The position numbers and the translations under genes are program-made. Below are positions 29,804 to 37,107 of a stretch of DNA of 37,175 nt, piece after piece; position 1 is the first letter of the stretch; each line of letters starts with the position of its first letter. The notes beneath the pieces were generated by a model that ran no database searches, had not been told where the DNA came from, and saw nothing but the letters and a program-made list of their open reading frames with translations. Source of the DNA: a virus; IMG/VR virus record IMGVR_UViG_3300045972_000055, positions 1 to 37,175 of that record. The stretch is one strand, 5' to 3'.

Positions 29804-31360
29804 ATGAAAATTGACCATTTCGACATTGTAGATAAACCAGAGTGGCGACCACTCGCCGTGATGCTAAACGCATCCGCTGCGGGAGGTTCGATTTGTGGAG
29901 ATTTAAGAAATAGTGAGGATAGGCATCCCGAAATTTTCCAACTTGCATCAGCAACAGTTTTAAATGCGTATCATATCAAAAATGATGGACCAGTTTTCAA
30001 TGGTTCACCTGCTTTGACTGGAACGTTCGGAGCGGGAGCGGGATGTGTTTTTATGCCGTCTTTTGGACCACGTGGAACAATCGCCACAGGTGCGACAACA
30101 TCGAAGTTCACGTTGACGACTGCGTTACCTGCTACGGTCGCCGCTATGCAATTATCGGGGCGTGGGGATGGTGTTGGGTTTAAGGTTCGTATCATTGATA
30201 ATGGTGCGGGAGGTTCAGGAAAAACAGAGGAAAGATATGTGGTCGCAAATACGGCGGGAACAACTCCGCTAATCACGGTTGACACGCCATTTTCTTTCAC
30301 GCCTGTATCAGGTTCAGCGTATGAATTTTTATCGGGTAAGGTATTTATGTTGAGTGCGGGAACGTTAGCAGCGGGAATATGGAAATGGTTTGATGTTTTG
30401 ACAAACTCGTTTTCAGGAAACCTCGCAACCACCAACCTTCCTGCAACAATCGGGACAGATAGTGAGTTGATTTGTTTGGATGAATTATATGTACCAGCAA
30501 CTAAAAACCCAGGGGATGGATTTTTGGGAAATTTAATTGCAACGGCAATTTCTGCAACATCCATCACGGGTCAAGCATCGGGCGGAGATGCGAGTGTGTT
30601 GATAAACGAATATCGTAATTTTCAAATTCGTATTATTGAAGATACGGTGAATAAGACAGCTGTTGGACAGAGGAGAAAAATTACATCTCACACGGCGGGA
30701 GTAAGTCCAGTTTATACTGTGCCTACGTGGACAGTTACGCCATCAGCAAATGCGAAATTTGTGATTGAAAATGCGAATGAAATTTTGTTGTTCAGTTCTG
30801 CATCTGCAAATACCCACACATACGCACCGTTTGCGATTGGAGCGATGACGGCGGATACGTGGAATACAACAACTTACGGCGCACGTGGTGGTGCAGTTGG
30901 TGCGGGAGTTATGGCGGTTCAGTCGTTCGGAATTACGCCCGATGCAGATAAAAATGTTCGTCACAGTCACATCTATTCGTTCCGTGGAGGTAATGTGGTG
31001 ACGTTGGATATGTTGGATATTGCGGGAGGTGCGAATGGATTATGGAGTAATGCGATGGCGTATGGTTCAGGACCATTATTCACAACGGGTTCAAGTATTG
31101 CGTATGATGCGGTTACTAATGGCGGAAAATTTGCATACATAAATCTTAATGGAACTCAAAACTGTTACAGGTTTAATTGTGTGACACGTCAATTGAACGA
31201 GTGGACACAGATAAGATATGCACAAGGTACGGCGGTTGTTGGAAATAAATTGGTGTGTTATCCAGCGATTGACCCCGCAATAACAACTGATAAAATGTCG
31301 TTTCTTACAATGTTAAGAAATACGGGGGCGGAATTATTTGAAATGTTAATTGAAAGATAA
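29804..31360 (+). CDS. Large beta-rich virion protein (tail/receptor-binding candidate)
   Basis: 518 residues, rich in Gly, Ala, Thr and Ser, with repeated beta strands and few helices. The N-terminus HFDIVDKPEWRPLAVMLN... and repeats such as AYHIKNDGPVFNGSPAL, GNVVTLDMLDIAGGANGLW and RQLNEWTQIRYAQGTAVVGN (a kelch-like blade pattern) suggest a propeller or layered beta structure. The ending MLRNTGAELFEMLIER is conserved-looking. It is the largest protein of the fibre region, so it may be the main adhesin. No enzymatic motif is visible. Confidence 0.8.
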   Translation: MKIDHFDIVDKPEWRPLAVMLNASAAGGSICGDLRNSEDRHPEIFQLASATVLNAYHIKNDGPVFNGSPALTGTFGAGAGCVFMPSFGPRGTIATGATTSKFTLTTALPATVAAMQLSGRGDGVGFKVRIIDNGAGGSGKTEERYVVANTAGTTPLITVDTPFSFTPVSGSAYEFLSGKVFMLSAGTLAAGIWKWFDVLTNSFSGNLATTNLPATIGTDSELICLDELYVPATKNPGDGFLGNLIATAISATSITGQASGGDASVLINEYRNFQIRIIEDTVNKTAVGQRRKITSHTAGVSPVYTVPTWTVTPSANAKFVIENANEILLFSSASANTHTYAPFAIGAMTADTWNTTTYGARGGAVGAGVMAVQSFGITPDADKNVRHSHIYSFRGGNVVTLDMLDIAGGANGLWSNAMAYGSGPLFTTGSSIAYDAVTNGGKFAYINLNGTQNCYRFNCVTRQLNEWTQIRYAQGTAVVGNKLVCYPAIDPAITTDKMSFLTMLRNTGAELFEMLIER

Positions 31361-31369
31361 TAAAAAATT

Positions 31370-31684
31370 ATGGAACAAATAAACGTTACGCAAAATGACA
31401 AGGGGTATGATGTTATTTTTGAGGTCGTGAATGATGATAATACCCCGATGGATTTGACGGGGGCGACTGAAATAAAATTTAATGTCAAGTTGGAGGTGAG
31501 TGTTTTGAGTGGAACGTGTGTGATTGTCGGAGATGCAACGGAAGGAATTTGTAAATACGTTGTTCAGGCAAACGACTTTCCTACTGATGGCGTTTATAAA
31601 TCAGAGGTTCAAATTAAATTCGGAACGTTAAAAACGCTTACGTTACCAACATTTGAATTAGTGGTTGAAAAAGAAATAGCATAG
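31370..31684 (+). CDS. Baseplate protein with BppU-N-like domain
   Basis: 104 residues with the Ig-like BppU N-terminal pattern: DKGYDVIFEVVNDDNTPMDLTGATEIKFNV, a strand with Gly-Thr-Cys, GICKYVVQANDFPTDGVYKSEVQIKF, and the closing strand. In other phages this domain attaches receptor-binding proteins to the baseplate. It stands alone here, suggesting an adaptor. Confidence 0.78.
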   Translation: MEQINVTQNDKGYDVIFEVVNDDNTPMDLTGATEIKFNVKLEVSVLSGTCVIVGDATEGICKYVVQANDFPTDGVYKSEVQIKFGTLKTLTLPTFELVVEKEIA

Positions 31685-31699
31685 TATGGTGCGGGTTTA

Positions 31700-31751
31700 C
31701 CCCTGCGCCTCGCTCCGCAATTTCCCCCTAGTTGCGGAGTGAGATGTGGGG
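31700..31751 (+). other. Intergenic hairpin before the lysis genes
   Basis: CTCGCTCCGCAA (31709-31720) pairs with TTGCGGAGTGAG (31732-31743) over 12 bp with one G-U pair. CCCC (31700-31703) and GGGG (31748-31751) can close the base. No T-run follows. The rest of 31752-31814 is AT-rich and holds no supported site. Confidence 0.6.
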
Positions 31752-31814
31752 ATAATCATTAAATAAAACCTTATTTGTAAACGACCTTACAAAGAGATAA
31801 TAATATTTATTGGA

Positions 31815-31937
31815 GTGTTGATTGCGATTGCGTGGTTGATAATTACAACAGCGCAAGCGATGGCACGAGTTGGTAAAAGAGATTGGACAACAAAGGAGAG
31901 TAATTTATTTATTAATCATAAAGAAAAAACAAAATGA
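31815..31937 (+). CDS. Possible small membrane protein upstream of the amidase
   Basis: 40 residues from GTG 31815; the frame is open to 31767. A hydrophobic helix (LIAIAWLIITTAQA) resembling a signal peptide with an Ala-x-Ala end, then a basic soluble tail. Its stop overlaps the amidase start as ATGA, the coupling typical of this genome, which supports it. It could be a lysis accessory or spanin-like protein. The start codon is uncertain. Confidence 0.42.
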   Translation: MLIAIAWLIITTAQAMARVGKRDWTTKESNLFINHKEKTK

Positions 31938-32425
31938 AAATCACGAACATCATTAAGCAATTGAAGTGGAAAAATTCGAATGGTTCAATGAAAAAAGAAA
32001 TCATTGATACAATCGTTGTGCATCACGATGACGAATTGCGACCAGACCGTTATAACTCGCTTGTACGTTATCAAAAAGAGGCGGAATATCACGCATCAAA
32101 AGGATGGGGACATATTTCGTATCATTTTATTATTGATAATACTGGTGCAGTATTTCAAGCATTACCTGAAACAGAGGTTGCGTACCATTGTGGAAATCTT
32201 GTAATCAATAGGAAATCAATTGCGATTAAATTTGATGGAAAAATGGAAACGCAGAAACCAACGGATGCACAGTTGAAGGCGTATAAGGAATTGATTAAAT
32301 ATTTAACATCACAACGACCTGATTTGCCAAAGGTTGTCGTGTCGAGTATCAAAGGGCATCGGGATATGAAACCTACTGCGTGTCCTGGCAAAAATCTTTA
32401 TCCGTTAATTCGTAAAATAAAATAA
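31934..32425 (+). CDS. Endolysin: N-acetylmuramoyl-L-alanine amidase
   Basis: 163 residues, a single Amidase_2 domain as in T7 lysozyme. Zinc ligands are His30 (VVHHDD), His142 and Cys150 (GHRDMKPTACPG). Further landmarks are HISYHFII with Tyr63 and VAYHCGN with His85. It cuts the amide between N-acetylmuramic acid and L-alanine in peptidoglycan. There is no signal peptide and no separate wall-binding domain, so it depends on the holin next to it for access to the wall. Confidence 0.95.
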   Translation: MKITNIIKQLKWKNSNGSMKKEIIDTIVVHHDDELRPDRYNSLVRYQKEAEYHASKGWGHISYHFIIDNTGAVFQALPETEVAYHCGNLVINRKSIAIKFDGKMETQKPTDAQLKAYKELIKYLTSQRPDLPKVVVSSIKGHRDMKPTACPGKNLYPLIRKIK

Positions 32426-32429
32426 TAAT

Positions 32430-32600
32430 ATGTTGAATGACATTGGAGGAAGAAAATTTGCGTTCGCAATATTGCTTACAATTTTATTCGGAGCGTTTGT
32501 TGCTTTTGGTAAAATGACGGTGGAACAATTTAGCACGGTTTCACTTGTTGCGTATGGTTTATTTGCGGGAGCGAATGTTGCGCAAAAATTCAATAAATAA
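32430..32600 (+). CDS. Holin (two transmembrane segments)
   Basis: 56 residues, ATG 32430 (aataatATG). GGRKFAFAILLTILFGAFVAFGK is the first membrane helix and FSTVSLVAYGLFAGANVAQKF the second, with a short polar turn between them (MTVEQ). Small phage proteins with the Gly-Arg-Lys-Phe start and Ala-Asn-Val-Ala-Gln-Lys end, placed next to endolysins, are commonly called holins. It would form the membrane lesion that releases the amidase. It is directly followed by the operon terminator. Confidence 0.75.
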   Translation: MLNDIGGRKFAFAILLTILFGAFVAFGKMTVEQFSTVSLVAYGLFAGANVAQKFNK

Positions 32601-32630
32601 TTATATCCAATAGGATATAAACGAATATTA

Positions 32631-32656
32631 AAAACGGGATTAAAACCCCGTTTTTT
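32631..32656 (+). terminator. Intrinsic terminator of the late operon
   Basis: AAAACGGG (32631-32638) pairs with CCCGTTTT (32647-32654) around an 8-nt loop and ends in TTTTTT (32651-32656). It follows the holin stop by 30 nt and closes the lysis genes. Confidence 0.88.
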
Positions 32657-32740
32657 GTTGTGGATAAACTAATCAAACGAAACGAAAAGGAACGATTAAG
32701 GGCGTGGTTAAGGGATAAAATGATTATAAATAATTGATAC

Positions 32741-32769
32741 TTGACTATTCGTTTGATTTGATATACAAT
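32741..32769 (+). promoter_or_regulatory. Early promoter 1 with shared spacer motif
   Basis: -35 TTGACT (32741-32746), 17-bp spacer ATTCGTTTGATTTGATA, -10 TACAAT (32764-32769). The spacer motif CGTTTGATT recurs at the same position in the promoters at 33745 and 35661. Confidence 0.82.
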
Positions 32770-32777
32770 GGAGTTAC

Positions 32778-32844
32778 AAAGGTAAGGAGCGGGAGTGGTC
32801 GGACAATAATTATTTTTTCCGCTAACCCAGTCCGCTCCACCTTT
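32778..32844 (+). other. Leader hairpin at the start of the early transcript
   Basis: AAAGGT (32778-32783) pairs with ACCTTT (32839-32844), and GGAGCGG (32786-32792) with CCGCTCC (32832-32838), leaving AA (32784-32785) bulged. It begins almost exactly at the expected transcription start, so the message would open with a closed stem that could protect it from decay. Confidence 0.65.
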
Positions 32845-32870
32845 CAAATAATCTTTAATTAAAAAAATGT

Positions 32871-33176
32871 ATGAAGTTGATGACCAAAGAAATCGAAAAG
32901 CGTTTTGCACAAGTAGGTTCGCAGGATGAGGTTGGAGATGATGCGATTGTGATTGCGAAGTTCTTTAATCCAGCGGGGCGAGGAACTTGGTATGCGACAG
33001 AGTACGATGCGGAGAGAAAAGTGTTTTTCGGATGGGTTTCAATTTTTGGAGATGAGTGCGATGAGTGGGGTGAGTTTTCATTGGAGGAATTGGAAACATT
33101 GAGATTGCCGTTAGGGATGAAGATTGAAAGAGATTTATATTGCGGGGAAAAGAAGTTGAGTGAATTTTTAAAATAA
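32871..33176 (+). CDS. DUF2958-like protein
   Basis: 101 residues with the pattern of the DUF2958 family (recalled from memory): AKFFNPAGRGTWYATEYD, FFGWVSIFGDECDEWGEFSLEEL and IERDLY. These proteins occur on plasmids and phages, but their function is not established. It is the first gene of the early transcript from promoter 32741. ATG 32871 is used, with ATG 32880 as an alternative. Confidence 0.85.
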   Translation: MKLMTKEIEKRFAQVGSQDEVGDDAIVIAKFFNPAGRGTWYATEYDAERKVFFGWVSIFGDECDEWGEFSLEELETLRLPLGMKIERDLYCGEKKLSEFLK

Positions 33177-33183
33177 TAAAAAA

Positions 33184-33221
33184 GTGGGGCAAACGGGGGT
33201 AGGGGAAAAACCTCGCCCCCC
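33184..33221 (+). other. G-rich/C-rich leader hairpin
   Basis: GGGGG (33195-33199) pairs with CCCCC (33216-33220), extended imperfectly inward (T-G wobble, one mismatch, then GG/CC) around an A5 loop. It ends about 17 nt before ATG 33238, which lacks a Shine-Dalgarno. Confidence 0.45.
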
Positions 33222-33237
33222 TCGCTCGAAATTAAAT

Positions 33238-33411
33238 ATGACGATGATAAAGTGTATCGTGTGCGGGAAAGAGTGGGATGATATGAGCGGTCACCCAGAC
33301 GACCAAGAAAACGTTGCTTGCGTTTTGGAACACGGCGGTTGCTATCCGTGTTATGCGGAAGGTAAAACAGAGGATTTTGAAATGAGTTTAGATGATTTTT
33401 TAAAACTATAA
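33238..33411 (+). CDS. Small zinc-finger protein
   Basis: 57 residues from ATG 33238 (aaatATG); a GTG at 33184 would run through the hairpin. CIVCG near the start and CYPCY pair as a zinc site, and the tail is acidic (EDFEMSLDDFL). Function unknown. Confidence 0.72.
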   Translation: MTMIKCIVCGKEWDDMSGHPDDQENVACVLEHGGCYPCYAEGKTEDFEMSLDDFLKL

Positions 33412-33415
33412 TTAT

Positions 33416-33739
33416 ATGACAAAGGAAAAAGGGAAGTGTTGTTTGTGTGGAGGTGATTATGACCATTGGGGAAATAATGCATCACCAATTAAGGATGGAA
33501 GGTGTTGCGATGCTTGCAATCAAAAAGTAATCCTTGCGAGATTGGATAAAATCAGGCGGGCGACACGTTCAAAAAAGGAGGTTGAAATTGAGAGATTATT
33601 TAAGGGAATTTATGGAACTTTGATTGATAAAAAGTATATCGAATTAGGTGAGCGTGAAATCTTTTCGATTGCGGTGATGGCAATTAAGCAATTTGCGGAT
33701 GAGAACGGGATTGGGATTGAGGTTGATATGGGGTTATAA
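33416..33739 (+). CDS. Phage zinc-finger protein (CCLCG...CCDAC type)
   Basis: 107 residues. KCCLCGGDYDHWGNNASPIKDGRCCDACN is a known-looking zinc-binding start shared by small phage proteins, followed by ILARLDKIRRATR and a second helical half. Probably nucleic-acid binding or a transcription modulator; not shown. Confidence 0.78.
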   Translation: MTKEKGKCCLCGGDYDHWGNNASPIKDGRCCDACNQKVILARLDKIRRATRSKKEVEIERLFKGIYGTLIDKKYIELGEREIFSIAVMAIKQFADENGIGIEVDMGL

Positions 33740-33744
33740 AGGAC

Positions 33745-33773
33745 TTGACGTTTCGTTTGATTAGGTGTACAAT
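33745..33773 (+). promoter_or_regulatory. Early promoter 2 with shared spacer motif
   Basis: -35 TTGACG (33745-33750), 17-bp spacer TTTCGTTTGATTAGGTG, -10 TACAAT (33768-33773). A TTTGG/CCAAA hairpin (33793-33797/33813-33817) lies in the leader just before ATG 33821. Confidence 0.8.
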
Positions 33774-33820
33774 GCTAGTATAAGTTAATAAATTTGGTGG
33801 GGGTGAACACTGCCAAAAAG

Positions 33821-33970
33821 ATGAGTAAAAAACAAACATTGAGGGCGTTGAATGATGCGATTGATAAGTTAATTATTAAGGGGTTAAAATCTCCCGCACA
33901 GAAAAAAGAGTTTCGAAGGTTGTGCGATTTGCACACGGTACTCGTGCGAGAAATGCCACCAGTTAAATAA
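33821..33970 (+). CDS. Very small basic protein
   Basis: 49 residues, first gene after early promoter 2; ATG in context aaaagATG. Helical and basic (KKQTLRALNDAIDKLIIKGLK). It fits between the promoter and the next start with a one-base gap. Function unknown. Confidence 0.62.
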   Translation: MSKKQTLRALNDAIDKLIIKGLKSPAQKKEFRRLCDLHTVLVREMPPVK

Positions 33971-33971
33971 T

Positions 33972-34169
33972 ATGCGGGAAACATTGAGAGCAAAATATGA
34001 AGAGGCGACAATCGCCAAAGGGTTATACTTTCAAGGTCGGATAACCCGTGAGGAAGCAAAGGAGCGGATTGAACCGTACCTAACAGAGGCGAATGAGGTG
34101 GGGCGGGAGATAATGAAGAAATATAATAAAAAGCACACAGACATCACATTTATTAAATTCGTAAGATAA
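33972..34169 (+). CDS. Small helical protein
   Basis: 65 residues, start one base after the previous stop (aataATATG context). Amphipathic helices with REEAKERIEPYLTEANEVGREI and a basic tail ending ITFIKFVR. I have no family name for it. Probably a host-takeover or DNA-binding protein by position only. Confidence 0.7.
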   Translation: MRETLRAKYEEATIAKGLYFQGRITREEAKERIEPYLTEANEVGREIMKKYNKKHTDITFIKFVR

Positions 34170-34182
34170 ATTAAAAATAATC

Positions 34183-34201
34183 ACTCCTTGGGTGGCGGGG
34201 T
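34183..34201 (+). other. Weak hairpin before the 3D-domain gene
   Basis: ACTCC (34183-34187) can pair with GGGGT (34197-34201) over 5 bp with one wobble, 9 nt before ATG 34210. The weakest member of the recurring leader hairpins. Confidence 0.3.
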
Positions 34202-34209
34202 TATCAAAA

Positions 34210-34791
34210 ATGAACGTAACACAAAAAATCGAGGCAAAGCGTAGAGAATTGAACCGAAATAAGAGGGGAAAATTTAAAAAGAAAGGTTTTGAATGGAAAA
34301 GATTGGGGCGTGAGATTATGTTTTATATCGGAATGGTTGCAATTTTGAATAACGTGGTGGAGTTCGCAAAGACATATTCGGGAGTTCGAACGATTGTGAT
34401 TGAGAATGTACAGGCGAAAATGGAGGATGAGGATATGGTTGAGGCGTTCAAAATTGACCCGTGTTCGATGAAGGATGTGGTTTGTGATAGCGAGGTGGTC
34501 AAAGGCGGGAAGGAGGTACTGGCAACGACCTACAATGCGGAGGAGGCACAAACAGATGCAGACCCTTTCACGATGGCGAGCGGTGCGAGAGTTTATGAGG
34601 GAGCGGTGGCAAGTAATTGTTACCCATTGAAATCGAAAATCGTGATTGAGGGAATGGGAGAGTTCACGGTTGAGGATAGAATGAACAAACGTTACACGGT
34701 GGATTGTGGAACGGAAAAGGAAAGGATTGATATTTTTAAGTGGGAGCGAAAAGACAATTTCGCTAAAAAGGTAACTATTAAAAAAATATAA
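34210..34791 (+). CDS. Membrane-anchored 3D-domain cell-wall protein
   Basis: 193 residues. A basic N-terminus and a hydrophobic segment (about 36-54, IMFYIGMVAILNNVV) look like a membrane anchor. Residues about 103-177 form a 3D domain (double-psi barrel of the RlpA/MltA type): LATTYNAEEAQTDADP (Asp116), GMGEFTVEDRM (Asp156) and ERIDIF (Asp174) give the three Asp. Such domains cut or bind peptidoglycan in bacterial wall-remodelling enzymes. It lies in the early region, away from the lysis genes, so a role in early wall change or superinfection exclusion is more likely than final lysis. Confidence 0.82.
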   Translation: MNVTQKIEAKRRELNRNKRGKFKKKGFEWKRLGREIMFYIGMVAILNNVVEFAKTYSGVRTIVIENVQAKMEDEDMVEAFKIDPCSMKDVVCDSEVVKGGKEVLATTYNAEEAQTDADPFTMASGARVYEGAVASNCYPLKSKIVIEGMGEFTVEDRMNKRYTVDCGTEKERIDIFKWERKDNFAKKVTIKKI

Positions 34792-34795
34792 ATTT

Positions 34796-35128
34796 GTGAG
34801 GAAGAAAACAATTAAACTCTTAGAGGATGAGGAAGTAAGGAAGAGGTTTGCAAAATTGATGGTTCGTGATTGTTTTAGAAATACGATACTGGAGGACTAC
34901 CACGCAGGTAAAGAATTACCTAAAAAATATAAAGAATATTCGAGAATTACGGATTTGGAAATGAGGTTTTTAATGCGAGAGGCGGTTGATAATATGTATC
35001 TTTATTTGTCTGCGGTTATTGATGGAAAGATGATTGATGAGGTGTTAGGGTATTTGAAGGAAAACGACCCGCTTAGTTTTTGGGATGAACCAAAAATACC
35101 AAAGGCAGTAATTTTTAAAAAGAAATAA
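34796..35128 (+). CDS. Hypothetical helical protein (early region)
   Basis: 110 residues, GTG start at 34796 four bases after the previous stop. It contains RKRFAKLMVRDCFRNTILEDYHAGK and a helical core MRFLMREAVDNMYLYLS. Similar segments occur in small phage proteins of unknown function. Acts early by position. Confidence 0.72.
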   Translation: MRKKTIKLLEDEEVRKRFAKLMVRDCFRNTILEDYHAGKELPKKYKEYSRITDLEMRFLMREAVDNMYLYLSAVIDGKMIDEVLGYLKENDPLSFWDEPKIPKAVIFKKK

Positions 35129-35130
35129 TT

Positions 35131-35481
35131 ATGTTCAAAGTGCCAGAGGACTGCCGTGTTATAGTCGGCATATTAAAATCAGACAGTTCATACGGAAATA
35201 ATGGATGCTTCGATGTTCATTTTGAAAGCAATGCGATGATGGTAATTGCGAGCGATGGCGAGGGATGGGAACACGTGAGCGTTTCAATGAAAAACAGAAC
35301 CCCGAACTGGAAAGAAATGTGTTTTGTAAAAGATTTGTTTTGGGATGATGATGATTGTGTGGTTCAATATCATCCACCAAAAAGCGAATACATAAATAAC
35401 CACCCGTATTGTTTGCATCTTTGGCGACCAATCGGGCGTAATCTTGAAACCCCTCCAAGTATTTTGGTTGGTATAAAATAA
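35131..35481 (+). CDS. DUF7694-like conserved phage protein
   Basis: 116 residues with a highly recognisable core: WEHVSVSMKNRTPNWKEMCF, VKDLFWDDDDCVVQYHPP, and SEYINNHPYCLHLWRP. These invariants are shared with a widespread phage/bacterial family (DUF7694 by memory) with unknown role. Conserved His, Cys and Trp suggest a metal or ligand site. Confidence 0.8.
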   Translation: MFKVPEDCRVIVGILKSDSSYGNNGCFDVHFESNAMMVIASDGEGWEHVSVSMKNRTPNWKEMCFVKDLFWDDDDCVVQYHPPKSEYINNHPYCLHLWRPIGRNLETPPSILVGIK

Positions 35482-35485
35482 AAAT

Positions 35486-35653
35486 ATGTTGGAGAAATTA
35501 AGCGGAATATTTAGCATATTGGAAACGGTTGCATTTGAGGAATGGAAGGATGCAAGCGAAGAGCGGAGGTTGGAAATTACTAAAAAAATTGGGGAAATTG
35601 AGGGGCGGATGATATTGGATGAAATAGAAAAAGAGTGCATAAAACGTGCATAA
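35486..35653 (+). CDS. Very small acidic helical protein
   Basis: 55 residues, ATG in the context aaatATG four bases after the previous stop, ending TAA 35651-35653 just before early promoter 3. Nearly all helical and acidic. Function unknown. Confidence 0.6.
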   Translation: MLEKLSGIFSILETVAFEEWKDASEERRLEITKKIGEIEGRMILDEIEKECIKRA

Positions 35654-35660
35654 GTCCGAC

Positions 35661-35689
35661 TTGTTAAAACGTTTGATTTGATATAAAAT
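35661..35689 (+). promoter_or_regulatory. Early promoter 3 with shared spacer motif
   Basis: -35 TTGTTA (35661-35666, weaker), 17-bp spacer AAACGTTTGATTTGATA, -10 TAAAAT (35684-35689). It drives the HTH-like gene and the ERF recombination genes. Confidence 0.75.
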
Positions 35690-35730
35690 TAGGGAGTAAT
35701 AAATTATTAGAAAGGAGGCGAAAACAAATT

Positions 35731-35970
35731 ATGAATAAGAAAGTATCAGAACAAGAAATTTTTGATTATCTTGTAAAAATGGAAAAGGTAAATGAGGAAC
35801 AGTGCGGAAAAAAGGGGATTTTTCCAGTAACTCGACAAGTCGAATTAGTGTTTGGAATTAGCAAGGAGCGGGCGAATTATTACATCAATGAAATTCAAAA
35901 GCGACATCGCAAGAATTTCAGATTGAACCCCGTGAGTAAGATTAGTAAGATAATCAAAATAAGAAAATAA
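35731..35970 (+). CDS. Small HTH-like protein (candidate regulator)
   Basis: 79 residues. VTRQVELVFGISKERANYYINEI has the helix-turn-helix spacing (Gly-Ile-Ser turn), followed by a basic tail (KRHRKNFR...KIIKIRK). The gene has one of the few strong Shine-Dalgarno sequences (AAAGGAGG, 14 nt before ATG) and is the first gene of promoter 3. It is the best candidate for the protein that binds the shared promoter motif or the operator at 1775-1800, but no evidence connects them. Confidence 0.7.
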   Translation: MNKKVSEQEIFDYLVKMEKVNEEQCGKKGIFPVTRQVELVFGISKERANYYINEIQKRHRKNFRLNPVSKISKIIKIRK

Positions 35971-35972
35971 TT

Positions 35973-36905
35973 ATGCAAAAAAACAAAGTGGCAAAAGAAA
36001 AAAAAGGGTTGGCAATAGGCGTACAATCATCAACGGGAATAGTTAAAAAACCAACAAAATCACCTGTTGTGGTGCTGGAAAAAGAGGTTGCTGTTGTCGA
36101 TACGTCCGTTGAAGGTTTGATTATGCGGGCGATTGATAAAGGTACGCCAGTTGATACGATGGAAAGAATTTTGGCGATGAGGAAAGATTTGAAAGAAGAG
36201 AGAGCGAGAGAGGAATTTTTTAAGGGGATGGCAAATTTTCAAAATGATTGCCCTATTATTCAAAAAACTAAAAAGGTATTAGCGAAGGATAAAAAAAGCG
36301 TTCGTTATCAGTACGCACCGATTGATGCGATTATTGACCAAACGAAAACCTTTATTCAAAAACACGGATTTTCATATAGTGCCAATGCGGTTGTTGAAGA
36401 TGGTTGGGTTACTGCGGTTGTTATCGTTACTCACGAATTAGGACACAGCGAAAAAAGCGAGTTCAAAGTGCCAGTTGATAAAGACAGTTATATGAGCGCA
36501 CCACAGCAATTCGCTGCCGCCTTAACGTTTGCGAAAAGATATGCGTTTTGTAATGCGTTCGGGATATTGACGGGAGATGAAGATACTGATGCGGTTCAGG
36601 ATGAAGAGCAACCAAAAAACAATTATTCAAAACCTGCATATCAAAAACCAACGGAAGAAAAAATTATAAATGGTGCGGTTGTGCCTGAAAAAATGACAGC
36701 AGAGCAAAAAGGAGATATTGAAAAGATGTTGGAGATTTTGAAAAAGGATGTTGCGTGGTTGGAAAAAGTCGGAAAAGTAAAATTTGATATTTACACCAAA
36801 GCACAGGCGGATGGAATTATTGCACAGTTAATCCCGTTGGTTAATAAACAAGCACCCGCATCAACAGAAGATAAAGATGGCGTGAAGGATGCGGAGATTT
36901 GTTAA
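35973..36905 (+). CDS. erf: ERF-family single-strand annealing recombinase
   Basis: 310 residues. The ERF core covers about 47-210: AREEFFKGMANFQNDCPII, VRYQYAPIDAIIDQTKTFIQKHGFSY, and the APQQFAAALTFAKRYAFCNAFGI segment with the family's Gly-Asp-Glu-Asp-x-Asp ending. It anneals single-stranded DNA during recombination and may circularise terminally redundant phage DNA. The C-terminal part (about 225-310) is a variable linker and a helical tail. Start two bases after the HTH-like gene. Confidence 0.93.
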   Translation: MQKNKVAKEKKGLAIGVQSSTGIVKKPTKSPVVVLEKEVAVVDTSVEGLIMRAIDKGTPVDTMERILAMRKDLKEERAREEFFKGMANFQNDCPIIQKTKKVLAKDKKSVRYQYAPIDAIIDQTKTFIQKHGFSYSANAVVEDGWVTAVVIVTHELGHSEKSEFKVPVDKDSYMSAPQQFAAALTFAKRYAFCNAFGILTGDEDTDAVQDEEQPKNNYSKPAYQKPTEEKIINGAVVPEKMTAEQKGDIEKMLEILKKDVAWLEKVGKVKFDIYTKAQADGIIAQLIPLVNKQAPASTEDKDGVKDAEIC

Positions 36906-36909
36906 AAAT

Positions 36910-37107
36910 ATGATGTTTAAGGAAACAAGGTCAAGCATTGAATTGAGTGCATTGACGGTCGGAACTAATTTTGTTAAGTTGTTTGTTAATTTATTATTTG
37001 TGCCACTCTTAATCCTGATGGCGTTTGTAATCGACATCGTGAGAATGTGTGGACTTGAACAAAATGGAAACGAAAAGAAAAACGTTGACGTTGGCGAAGG
37101 TCGATGA
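36910..37107 (+). CDS. Small membrane protein between ERF and the first gene
   Basis: 65 residues from ATG 36910 (aaatATG). One long hydrophobic segment (TNFVKLFVNLLFVPLLILMAFVIDIV, in two parts) and a polar tail. Its last about 44 bases overlap the start of the gene at position 16 in another frame after circular closure. Function unknown. Confidence 0.65.
   Translation: MMFKETRSSIELSALTVGTNFVKLFVNLLFVPLLILMAFVIDIVRMCGLEQNGNEKKNVDVGEGR

Larger units (their letters stand above)
32601..32870. other. Non-coding boundary between late and early transcription
   Basis: 270 bases without a supported gene: a small inverted repeat TATATCC/GGATATA (32602-32608/32613-32619), an intrinsic terminator (32631-32656), a perfect DnaA-box 9-mer on the complement (32659-32667), a promoter (32741-32769) and a leader hairpin (32778-32844). 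A 25-codon frame from GTG 32660 is not convincing. Confidence 0.7.

Noticed and set aside
29971-30567. Minus-strand frame of 198 codons
   Set aside because: Opposite the beta-rich virion gene, which has normal codon structure. The mirrored protein is rich in Pro/Val/Asn without any domain.
32660-32737. 25-codon frame from GTG before early promoter 1
   Set aside because: Starts right after the terminator, has no promoter of its own and no start context; better explained as non-coding.
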